Of a stretch of DNA of 64,000 bases, positions 57,056 to 64,000 are shown piece after piece. The notes beneath the pieces are model-generated. The model was not told the origin of the DNA, made no database searches, and was given only the letters and a program-made list of their open reading frames with translations. Where the stretch lies: assembly GCA_003209065.1 (NCBI GenBank), contig QCSX01000001.1, forward strand, positions 1 through 64,000, read 5' to 3'. The translations under genes were made by a program, and so were the position numbers. The first letter of the stretch is position 1; each line of letters opens with the position of its first letter. Source of the DNA: Prochlorococcus sp. AG-670-N10 (GTDB lineage Bacteria > Cyanobacteriota > Cyanobacteriia > PCC-6307 > Cyanobiaceae).

Positions 57056-58303
57056 ATGAATAATATTTCTGCTTATATAAATTCAGCAATATTAAAAATT
57101 CCTTTTAATTTATTTAATATAATTTCTCAGTATATTGAATTGAATAGTAGCGTTAAAGTTGCAATTGTGGGTGGCTATATAAGAGATTTATTAATCACTA
57201 AAATTCATAAAAAGACTTTTTTCAATCCACTCGATATTGATATAGTTACAGAAGGATCTTCTCTTGATTTAGCAAAATTCATAAAAAAAAATATCTCAAA
57301 TGTTGAACTTTGTTTGATAAAAGAATTTGAAATATACAACACTGTAGAACTAAATATTAATGATTTAAAAATTGATATAGCTTCTGCAAGAAAAGAGAAG
57401 TATGAGGCTCCAGGATTAAATCCAATCGTAAAACATGCAAATATTAAAGAGGATTTAAAAAGGAGAGATTTTAGTATAAATGCAATAGCTTTTGAATTCT
57501 CAAAGCAAGAAATTTACGATTTCTTTGATGGCATAAAACATATACAAGAAAAAAAATTGCATTTGCTGCATGAAAATAGTATTCAAGATGACCCTAGTAG
57601 ATTAATAAGATGCGCAAGATATGCTTCAAGATTAGGTTTCAAAATTTCAAATAAATCACTTCAACAATCTCAAAGAATTGTCCAAAAATGGCCATGGGCC
57701 ATTATAGAAACTGATAATAAATTTACACTTCCACCTGGAATAAGTATAAGAATTAGGATGGAATTGTCAGAAATATACAAATACGATAATCTTGCAAAAA
57801 TAGTATCTATATTAAATGATTGGGAAATTATTTCTATCCTAAATAAAAATATTATTGTTAATAATAAATTTTTAAGGGGTTTAAAGTGGATTAAAAAACT
57901 AAAGGGTAATTATATTCTCTACCTATTAAAGAATTCAGAAAATTTAGAGCTTACATGTCAAAGATTTTTTATTAATAGCAAGGAAAAGAAAATTCTCAAA
58001 GATTACTTATGTATAACAAATCAATTAGAAAATGAAAAAGAAAAATTTATCTGTTTGACTCCCTCAAATTGGACTGAATTTATTGAAACAAAAAATCTAG
58101 ATGAAGAGACAGTGAAATTATTAATTTGCAATGGAGGTTTATTTTGGAAATCATTTTTTAAATGGCTTTTTATTTATAAATTTATTAAGTCAAAGAAAAG
58201 TGGAGAATTTTTAAAAAGTGAAGGATGGCAACCAGGGAAAGAAATGGGGGATGAAATTAAAAGGTTGAGATATATAGAGATAGATAAGATCAAGAAGAAA
58301 TAA
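57056..58303 (+). CDS. tRNA nucleotidyltransferase / poly(A) polymerase family protein
   Basis: 415 residues. The class II nucleotidyltransferase signature is VAIVGGYIRDLL and NPLDIDIVTEG (metal-binding Asp pair), followed by RRDFSINAIAFEF and DDPSRLIRCARYASRLGF. The C-terminal half is divergent and AT-rich. It adds CCA or single nucleotides to tRNA 3' ends. Whether it is the full CCA-adding or only the A-adding type cannot be settled by eye. Operon with the helicase gene upstream. Confidence 0.88.
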   Translation: MNNISAYINSAILKIPFNLFNIISQYIELNSSVKVAIVGGYIRDLLITKIHKKTFFNPLDIDIVTEGSSLDLAKFIKKNISNVELCLIKEFEIYNTVELNINDLKIDIASARKEKYEAPGLNPIVKHANIKEDLKRRDFSINAIAFEFSKQEIYDFFDGIKHIQEKKLHLLHENSIQDDPSRLIRCARYASRLGFKISNKSLQQSQRIVQKWPWAIIETDNKFTLPPGISIRIRMELSEIYKYDNLAKIVSILNDWEIISILNKNIIVNNKFLRGLKWIKKLKGNYILYLLKNSENLELTCQRFFINSKEKKILKDYLCITNQLENEKEKFICLTPSNWTEFIETKNLDEETVKLLICNGGLFWKSFFKWLFIYKFIKSKKSGEFLKSEGWQPGKEMGDEIKRLRYIEIDKIKKK

Positions 58304-58306
58304 CAA

Positions 58307-60481
58307 TCAATTCATTACCTCTCCAACCTTATACCATTCATCCTTTAAAAAACTTTCATACTTAGGATCACAACTTATCAAAAGCGGTCCACAAGTTTGT
58401 GGATCTAATAATAATGAGATTTTTTCTTTAAAGCTGTCACTATTAACTTTATTTTTTTTGGAAAATGAGATGATTCTATTATTACGTTTTTCTGCAAAAA
58501 TTTGATCAAATATTTCTTTATTTGATTCGAACAAAGAACTTTTGATCCCTTTATGTATTAAATCAAATACTCCCGGATAAGCTTTAAATGCCAATAAATC
58601 TAATAAGACCCTAATAGGTTCAAGGTTATTATCTTTCCTTAATAAATTAGATGAATCAATCATCTCTTTAAGATGTCCTATAAATCCATAGCCAGTTATA
58701 TCAGTTGCTGCATTTATAAATGTTTCTCCAAACATCTCTTGAAGCAAATAAATTTTTTCAATCAATGGTTGCTGACTTGTAACTAAATTTCTCATTATCT
58801 CCTCTGAACTATCTTTCAAATTAATATTTTGCATTTGAGCAGCAAAAAAAACTCCCACGCCAAGAGGTCTCGAAATTAGGATAATATCTCCTTTTTGCAT
58901 ACCGGATTTGAACCATGGTTTTGCTCCATTTTTCAAAACTCCCTGAACAGTTAAAGAAATGTCGATTCCTAAAGAATAAGGTTTATCAACTAAACTTCTT
59001 GACTCAAAAGTATGACCTCCAATTAACTCACCCCCTTGCTCTTCTACTGTTGTTTTTATCCCTTTTAGACAATGGGAAAAAAGGTAGCTTTGAAAATTTT
59101 TTTCTACTTTTGGAAGAGATATTAATGCCTGTACAGAAGAAAGTTTTACTCCGCAAGCCCATAAATCTGAGCAAGCATGCAACACAGTGATTTTTGCATT
59201 TAGCCAAGGATCACTTATCAACGCCGGGAATCCATCAACACTTTGAAGAATAATATCTTGATTATTTTTATAAATTTCAACAGAATCCTCAGGAGAAGTT
59301 TCAAAATTTTCCAGTTGAGCACTTCTTAAGGATTTATTTAAAATGCTTTGAGGAATTTTAGCTGCACAACCTCTACAATCTTCCATACCATCTTCTTTGA
59401 CTTTTTGATTCATGTTCGAATCTAAATCACGAAATTTCTTGATGAAACCTTCATCAATTTTATTTTTAAGGAACCAAATAAGAAAAGAAGGCCCAATAAC
59501 AACATCACCATAAAAAGCAAAAGCTTTAGGAAGCTTTCTGGGATAAGAATTTACTATTTGTAATCCAAATTTTTGAGGAGACCATTTTTTTAATGATTCA
59601 CCTTTTATCTCCCTCTGGATATTTTTTACCAATATATTTAAAACTTTTACTGCGAATATTCCAGATGAAGTTCTATTAAAGGAATTCATGACTGCACAAT
59701 CACCAGTTGCAAAAGTTTCTAAAGAATTTTTCAACTTTAATTTCTGATTTATAATGAATCTACCTTTTGAATCCAATTCTGAATTATATTTTTGTACCCA
59801 TAGCGGGGATGAATTTCCTGTACATAAGATAATCTTTCCATAATCAAAAGGAAGATTTTCAACTACTTCTATATTAGATCTGTAAAAAGTTTTTAAGATT
59901 TTTTTATCTATCTTATTTGATTTGCAAAGAATTTTTAAAGATCTATTTTCCCATCTTTTTCTAAGGGCAAAAGCAACTTCAATAGCTGCAAGTCCACTTC
60001 CAACAATAACAAAAGATCTTTCATGCACACAATCATACTTATCTTCTTTTTTAATTAACTCATAAGCTTTAAAAAAAGGTTTAATAGGGAAAGCAATTTG
60101 TTTCTTGACTAAATCTTTAAATTCTTCTGAAATTTTGGTTTGACTTCCGTAGTTAAGTACTAATTTTGAGTAATCAATTGATGGTCTATTTTTTAAGGAA
60201 ATTTTTTTTAAGTAAAAATCAATATTTGTTACTTCATTTTTTATGAAAGATATTCTTGCCTTTTTGGCTAAAGATCTTATATCGATTAAGCTATCTTCTA
60301 AAGAAATTGATTTAGAAATAACAGAAGGGAACATCGCCGAATAAACTAAATCCGTATCTTTGGATATAATTGAGATAGGGATTTCTGGCATTAGTTTCGG
60401 ATACATCAACCATTTCCTCATCAAAAGAACATTTGTATGTCCGCCTCCAATTAGTACCAGATGATTAATAGTCATTTGCAT
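58307..60481 (-). CDS. selD: NADH-dehydrogenase-like / selenide-water dikinase (SelD) fusion
   Basis: 724 residues. The N-terminal ~370 are an FAD/NAD(P) disulphide-oxidoreductase domain (LVLIGGGHTNVLLMRKW; ATGDCAV). The C-terminal ~350 are SelD: the active-site motif MEDCRGCAAKIPQS, then DITGYGFIGHLKEMI and LDPQTCGPLLIS. SelD makes selenophosphate for tRNA 2-selenouridine or selenocysteine. Fusions of this type are known in cyanobacteria. Two ATGs, at 60481 and 60475, are possible starts. It is divergent from mtnP, 4 bases away, so the spacer is extremely compact. Confidence 0.9.
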   Translation of the reverse strand: MQMTINHLVLIGGGHTNVLLMRKWLMYPKLMPEIPISIISKDTDLVYSAMFPSVISKSISLEDSLIDIRSLAKKARISFIKNEVTNIDFYLKKISLKNRPSIDYSKLVLNYGSQTKISEEFKDLVKKQIAFPIKPFFKAYELIKKEDKYDCVHERSFVIVGSGLAAIEVAFALRKRWENRSLKILCKSNKIDKKILKTFYRSNIEVVENLPFDYGKIILCTGNSSPLWVQKYNSELDSKGRFIINQKLKLKNSLETFATGDCAVMNSFNRTSSGIFAVKVLNILVKNIQREIKGESLKKWSPQKFGLQIVNSYPRKLPKAFAFYGDVVIGPSFLIWFLKNKIDEGFIKKFRDLDSNMNQKVKEDGMEDCRGCAAKIPQSILNKSLRSAQLENFETSPEDSVEIYKNNQDIILQSVDGFPALISDPWLNAKITVLHACSDLWACGVKLSSVQALISLPKVEKNFQSYLFSHCLKGIKTTVEEQGGELIGGHTFESRSLVDKPYSLGIDISLTVQGVLKNGAKPWFKSGMQKGDIILISRPLGVGVFFAAQMQNINLKDSSEEIMRNLVTSQQPLIEKIYLLQEMFGETFINAATDITGYGFIGHLKEMIDSSNLLRKDNNLEPIRVLLDLLAFKAYPGVFDLIHKGIKSSLFESNKEIFDQIFAEKRNNRIISFSKKNKVNSDSFKEKISLLLDPQTCGPLLISCDPKYESFLKDEWYKVGEVMN

Positions 60482-60485
60482 TTCA

Positions 60486-61385
60486 ATGAATAAAGAGCAT
60501 TTATTACCAATTAAAGAATCAAGATTAGGAGTGATTGGTGGGAGTGGTTTCTATTCAATAGATAAAATAGAACGTTTTAAAGAATTTGAAGTCGATACAC
60601 CTTATGGTAAACCTTCTGACTCAATAAGGCTTTTTAAAATTGGTAATTTAGAGATAGCTTTTTTAGCTAGGCATGGAAGATTACACAGCCTAAACCCGAC
60701 AGAAATTCCTTATAAGGCAAATATTTGGGCTCTCCGATCAATTGGGGTGAGATGGATAGTCGCCCCATCAGCAGTTGGCTCCCTTCAGGAACAAATAAGG
60801 CCTCTTGATATAGTTATACCTGATCAATTTATTGATAGAACTAATAATAGACCAGCAACATTTTTTAATGAAGGAGCAGTAGCTCACGTAACGATGGGAG
60901 ATCCTTTCTGTCGGCATTTATCAGGAATTTTAAGTAATATTGCAGAAAAAAACATCCCTGGTGGAAGGCAACTACATAGAGGTGGCACCTATCTTGCTAT
61001 GGAAGGTCCTGCTTTCTCAACGAGAGCAGAATCTAATTTATATAGAAGCTGGGGTTGTTCAATAATAGGAATGACTAATCATACTGAAGCAAGATTAGCT
61101 AAAGAAGCCGAGATAGCTTATTCCTCTTTGTCTATGGTTACTGATTATGATTGCTGGCATCAAACTCATCAAGAAGTATCTGTTGAGATGGTTCTGGAAA
61201 ATCTCAGAGCAAACACAGAAGTTGCAAATAAAATAGTCTTTGAAATAGCCAAAGTTATAGACAAAGAAAGACCTGCGAGCAACTCTCACTTTTCTTTGAA
61301 GGATGGTTTAATAACCCAAAAAGAAAATATCCCTAATTTTACAAAAGAAAAATTAAAGATATTTACGGATTCTTATTGGAGTTAG
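60486..61385 (+). CDS. mtnP: 5'-methylthioadenosine phosphorylase MtnP
   Basis: 299 residues. Hallmarks: RLGVIGGSGFYSIDKIERF, FLARHGRLHSLNPTEIPYKA (phosphate site), RWIVAPSAVGSLQE, and AMEGPAFSTRAESNLYR with GMTNHTEARLA. It cleaves MTA, the by-product of polyamine synthesis and other SAM reactions, to adenine and MTR-1-phosphate. metK (SAM supply) is in the same window. Divergent from the SelD fusion and convergent with psbJ. Confidence 0.95.
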   Translation: MNKEHLLPIKESRLGVIGGSGFYSIDKIERFKEFEVDTPYGKPSDSIRLFKIGNLEIAFLARHGRLHSLNPTEIPYKANIWALRSIGVRWIVAPSAVGSLQEQIRPLDIVIPDQFIDRTNNRPATFFNEGAVAHVTMGDPFCRHLSGILSNIAEKNIPGGRQLHRGGTYLAMEGPAFSTRAESNLYRSWGCSIIGMTNHTEARLAKEAEIAYSSLSMVTDYDCWHQTHQEVSVEMVLENLRANTEVANKIVFEIAKVIDKERPASNSHFSLKDGLITQKENIPNFTKEKLKIFTDSYWS

Positions 61386-61418
61386 GGAATACTGAATAGC
61401 TAAATAGTAATAACTGAT

Positions 61419-61613
61419 TTAGCCTGCACCTACTCCTTGGTATGAACCGTAGAAAAATATACCTAATACGAAAATGACTGCTATTCCACCAGCTGTAGCA
61501 ACTAGCCAAAGAGGTAGAGTTCCTTCTGTCCACCTTCTTTCCCAAGCAACGGCAGGTCTTCCATCAGGTAATCTGTCGGGAATTCGGCCATCAGGCCCTT
61601 TTAATTTACTCAT
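61419..61613 (-). CDS. psbJ: Photosystem II protein PsbJ
   Basis: 64 residues. The extended N-terminus [20 protein letters not shown] is followed by the PsbJ core [18 protein letters not shown], and a helix ending in a [12 protein letters not shown] tail. A single-helix PSII subunit at the cytochrome b559 periphery. Last gene of the psbEFLJ cluster. Confidence 0.97.
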   Translation of the reverse strand: MSKLKGPDGRIPDRLPDGRPAVAWERRWTEGTLPLWLVATAGGIAVIFVLGIFFYGSYQGVGAG

Positions 61614-61622
61614 AATTTTTAT

Positions 61623-61742
61623 TTAATTGAAAAAGTAACTGGAAAATAAAATTCCCAAAACAAACACTGCTAATAAGCCTAGATATAGACTTGTGCGATT
61701 AAGTTCAACAGGAACTTTATTCGGATTTTCGTTTACTTGCAT
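61623..61742 (-). CDS. psbL: Photosystem II protein PsbL
   Basis: 39 residues, ATG start: [20 protein letters not shown], then the helix [13 protein letters not shown] and SSYFFN. It stabilises the PSII dimer and the QA/QB region. Between psbF (11 bases upstream) and psbJ (9 bases downstream). Confidence 0.98.
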   Translation of the reverse strand: MQVNENPNKVPVELNRTSLYLGLLAVFVLGILFSSYFFN

Positions 61743-61753
61743 AATTAATTACT

Positions 61754-61897
61754 TTAACGGAGGAATTGCATAGCTGCTATGGCACCTAAGAAAAATACTG
61801 AAGGAATTGCAAGAGCGTGAACTGCTAACCAACGTATAGTAAAAATAGGATAAACGCGGACTTCGACAGCCTGCATTGGGGCTTGAGAATTTGACAT
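61754..61897 (-). CDS. psbF: Cytochrome b559 beta subunit, PsbF
   Basis: 47 residues, ATG start: an N-terminal [20 protein letters not shown] with the heme-ligating His, then [17 protein letters not shown]. With PsbE it binds the b559 heme. Separated from psbE by 2 bases. Confidence 0.98.
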   Translation of the reverse strand: MSNSQAPMQAVEVRVYPIFTIRWLAVHALAIPSVFFLGAIAAMQFLR

Positions 61898-61899
61898 AG

Positions 61900-62148
61900 T
61901 TATTTTGTTCTTAAATCTAATTGAGATTTAGCGTCATATCTTTGTGTTACAACAGGTGCTTTCGATTCAGAAGCCTGGAAATAACTATCCGGACGTGGAG
62001 TACCAAAAGCATCGTACGCTAAACCTGTATAAACGAATAGGAAACCTGCTATAAAAATAGCTGGAAGTGTTACTGCATGAATAATCCAGTATCTTATGCT
62101 GGTAATTATTTCAAAGAATGGGCGTTCACCCGTTGAACCTGCGGCCAT
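61900..62148 (-). CDS. psbE: Cytochrome b559 alpha subunit, PsbE
   Basis: 82 residues from the ATG at 62148; a GTG 6 bases earlier is possible but not needed. [20 protein letters not shown] is followed by [20 protein letters not shown] with the heme His, then the lumenal [16 protein letters not shown]. First gene of psbEFLJ, the core of PSII cytochrome b559, 132 bases from ycf48. Confidence 0.98.
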   Translation of the reverse strand: MAAGSTGERPFFEIITSIRYWIIHAVTLPAIFIAGFLFVYTGLAYDAFGTPRPDSYFQASESKAPVVTQRYDAKSQLDLRTK

Positions 62149-62280
62149 AATCACAATTATTTACCTTACGATCTTACAAGGAAAAATCCTAAGTTTGTGG
62201 AGAAATTTACAGCTTGGTTACAGACAGTTGTTAAATTTAAAGAAATTTAAAGATTTTTTTATTTTTTTATTTATTTAAAC

Positions 62281-63294
62281 TCAACCGTTCCACTTCAAGA
62301 TATAACCCCTTTCTCCAAGAATAAAGCCTTTTTTAGAATCTAATTCATCTTTTTCTAAGAATTGAATCTTGATAAAGTTAGTTGGCAAATTTGAAGCAAC
62401 AGGATCAGAATACCATGTTTTACCATCATCTTTACTAACTATCAAGGTACCATTGCCACCTCCAGCCCAGATATTTCCTTCGGGGTCCCAACCCATATCT
62501 AAATAGTTGTAACCATTTAGAATTGGAACTATTGGTTTAGTCCAACTTTCTAAATCATTACTATCCTCATTAAATCTAATCTCAGCACCTCGAGATAACA
62601 TCCATAAATTACCGTTTGGATTAAAACCTATACCTTGTACTCTCTTACTACTCGCTCTTTGATGAGCTATCCAAGTATCACTTCCACTTTCAAGAGTAGA
62701 GAAAAAATTACCAAGACTACTTACACTTACATAATCTCCATTAGATGTTCTTCTTAAATCTCTAATACCTCCTTGCTCGGAAGGGTCAGATACCTTGGCC
62801 TCCCATGTTTCACCACTATTTGAAGTTGTATAAATAGCAGCTGAGGTTGTTGCCAATTCAGCAACCCCATCATCAATGGTTGAAACTAAAAAAGGCTGCC
62901 CAGGTAGTTTACCAAGAGATAACCTTGTCCAATTCTTTCCTTCATCAGTCGTATGCATAACTAAAGAGGGTTGTCCTATCAACCAACCTTCAGAACCCTT
63001 AAAGTCTATATCAAGTAAACGGAAATTCTCCTCTGCAGCAATATCTAACGATCTTTTTTCCCATGATTTCCCTCCATCATTAGATTCCATAATTAGTCTA
63101 TTTGAGCCAACTAGAAATCCATGATTATTATCTATGAAATCTATATCTAATGCATTTGACTGATCTTCAAATTGAATTGTTTCCCAGGGGCTACTCTCGC
63201 TCATTTTTACACCTGTTGAAGAACAACTACTTAAAACAAAGCAAAGTGTAAATGTTATAAGAAGGTTTGGAATGCTAGTTAAAAATTTTTTCAT
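62281..63294 (-). CDS. ycf48: Photosystem II assembly factor Ycf48 (HCF136)
   Basis: 337 residues. The N-terminus is a lipoprotein-type signal ([16 protein letters not shown]; lipobox Cys24). The body is a seven-bladed propeller with BNR-like repeats: [32 protein letters not shown] and [10 protein letters not shown]. It binds the D1 precursor early in PSII assembly. It lies between rubredoxin and psbE on the same strand, the conserved rub-ycf48-psbEFLJ order. Confidence 0.96.
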   Translation of the reverse strand: MKKFLTSIPNLLITFTLCFVLSSCSSTGVKMSESSPWETIQFEDQSNALDIDFIDNNHGFLVGSNRLIMESNDGGKSWEKRSLDIAAEENFRLLDIDFKGSEGWLIGQPSLVMHTTDEGKNWTRLSLGKLPGQPFLVSTIDDGVAELATTSAAIYTTSNSGETWEAKVSDPSEQGGIRDLRRTSNGDYVSVSSLGNFFSTLESGSDTWIAHQRASSKRVQGIGFNPNGNLWMLSRGAEIRFNEDSNDLESWTKPIVPILNGYNYLDMGWDPEGNIWAGGGNGTLIVSKDDGKTWYSDPVASNLPTNFIKIQFLEKDELDSKKGFILGERGYILKWNG

Positions 63295-63303
63295 GGATAT
63301 ATC

Positions 63304-63732
63304 TTAGTGCAAAGAGTACAAAGAAAGAAAACATGCAGCTGCAAATGCTAAACCACCAAATATTAAAATATTTTTCTGCCCAGGTGGCAAACTATTGAAT
63401 CCAAAGCCATAAGTTAAATTCTCTTCAAAACCACTAGGTTTTTCTCTTGGCCCTATATCTTTATATAAATTTTTACCTGCTCTACAGACTGGACAAGCAA
63501 AAGTGTTTCCATCTATTGCTGAGAAAGGGGTATTTTTAGGTATGTTTAATTTCTTATTCCCTTCGATAGGATCATAAATATATCCACAACTTCTACATTC
63601 GAATCTATTTTGTTCTAAATTAGTAATAAGTTCTTTATTTTTAAATTCTAAAAGTTTTTCAGAAGATTCTTCATTTGCTAAATCCTCAACTATTTGGTTA
63701 TCCTCAGAAGATGGTTGAATGTTTTCACTCAC
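63304..63732 (-). CDS. rubA: Membrane-anchored rubredoxin (RubA)
   Basis: 142 residues from a GTG start. The rubredoxin iron site has Cys46 and Cys49 (FECRSCGYIYDP) and Cys80 and Cys83 (ACPVC). An N-terminal acidic region of ~40 residues and a C-terminal membrane helix (ILIFGGLAFAAACFLSLYS) flank it. In photosynthetic organisms this protein is needed for PSII assembly. It is 9 bases upstream of ycf48, so co-expressed. Confidence 0.95.
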   Translation of the reverse strand: MSENIQPSSEDNQIVEDLANEESSEKLLEFKNKELITNLEQNRFECRSCGYIYDPIEGNKKLNIPKNTPFSAIDGNTFACPVCRAGKNLYKDIGPREKPSGFEENLTYGFGFNSLPPGQKNILIFGGLAFAAACFLSLYSLH

Positions 63733-63804
63733 GATTTAGTATTTAACTTTAGAGACTCTAAAAGATTTTACTGAATTAAGCGAATTTTCCAACAATTTTT
63801 TTAA

Positions 63805-64000
63805 ATGTTTTCATTACCCGGCTACGAATATTTTTTAGGTTTTTTAATAATTGCTGCGGCAGTTCCAATTTTAGCTTTAGTTACTAACCTAATAGTTTCT
63901 CCAAAAGGAAGAACCGGAGAAAGAAAACTCACCTACGAATCAGGGATGGAGCCTATTGGGGGAGCTTGGATTCAATTCAACATAAGATATTACATGTTTG
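63805..64000 (+). CDS. ndhC: NAD(P)H-quinone oxidoreductase subunit 3, NdhC (3' end beyond window)
   Basis: The first 65 codons are present from the ATG at 63805: [20 protein letters not shown], then the NdhC loop [18 protein letters not shown] and FNIRYYMF. It is a membrane subunit of NDH-1, used in cyclic electron flow and respiration. The rest of the gene, and probably ndhK/ndhJ, lies beyond the window. It diverges from rubredoxin. Confidence 0.96.
   Translation, partial: MFSLPGYEYFLGFLIIAAAVPILALVTNLIVSPKGRTGERKLTYESGMEPIGGAWIQFNIRYYMF

Overview
The window is a piece of the chromosome of a high-light-adapted Prochlorococcus (unicellular marine picocyanobacterium). The evidence is very low G+C, dense short intergenic spacing, a PsbM/PsbEFLJ/PetBD/CP47/PsaE photosynthetic gene set typical of cyanobacteria, a single-copy-style 16S-tRNA-Ile-tRNA-Ala-23S-5S operon, a degenerate phycoerythrin beta chain with its CpeS lyase but no phycobilisome, a very short high-light-inducible protein and a PTOX-type plastoquinol oxidase. 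The high-light (HL) assignment is an inference from gene content; the exact clade was not determined.

Layout. 1-3.7 kb is sparse and AT-rich, with a nuclease C-terminus, an SDR oxidoreductase, a methyltransferase, a probable decayed tRNA and ORF remnants: an island-like edge. 3.7-6.5 kb holds thiD-tenA (thiamin salvage) and proline iminopeptidase. 6.5-6.9 kb is a gene-free block with six successive hairpins and outward-facing terminators, the best candidate here for an unrecognised RNA. 7-12.3 kb has two GT2 glycosyltransferases, a GT11 fucosyltransferase-like enzyme and a CPBP membrane protease (surface glycan or envelope functions). 12.3-24.6 kb is a mosaic of small conserved picocyanobacterial proteins, many of them 29-60 residue membrane peptides, interspersed with arfB, bcp, tatA, a Nif11 protein, a CrtISO-like FAD enzyme, PTOX convergent with an NdhF-like fragment, and a mini-HLIP. 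24.7-29.8 kb carries a GNAT, a rhomboid, an aldehyde dehydrogenase, a LysM protein, psaE and mutM.

29.8-34.9 kb is the rRNA operon on the minus strand, followed by a 0.6 kb leader/intergenic region that is rich in hairpins. From 35.5 kb onward the window is core genome: GH100 invertase, petBD, ctpA, an HD hydrolase, minCDE, tRNA-Thr, tsaC-prmC, psbM, a ferredoxin, psbB-psbT, nrdR, rps1, metK, an FGGY kinase, tRNA-Phe, a VTT membrane protein, cpeS/cpeB, a UvrD/PcrA helicase, a CCA-adding type nucleotidyltransferase, a NADH-dehydrogenase-like/SelD fusion, mtnP, psbEFLJ-ycf48-rubredoxin (PSII cytochrome b559 and its assembly factors), and the start of ndhC.

Functionally the photosynthetic genes cover PSII core and assembly (psbB, psbT, psbM, psbEFLJ, ycf48, rub), cytochrome b6f (petBD), PSI (psaE), NDH-1 (ndhC), D1 maturation (ctpA) and electron overflow (PTOX). 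No IS element, prophage, CRISPR array or restriction system was seen. Coordinates of small genes below 60 codons were read by hand from the sequence.
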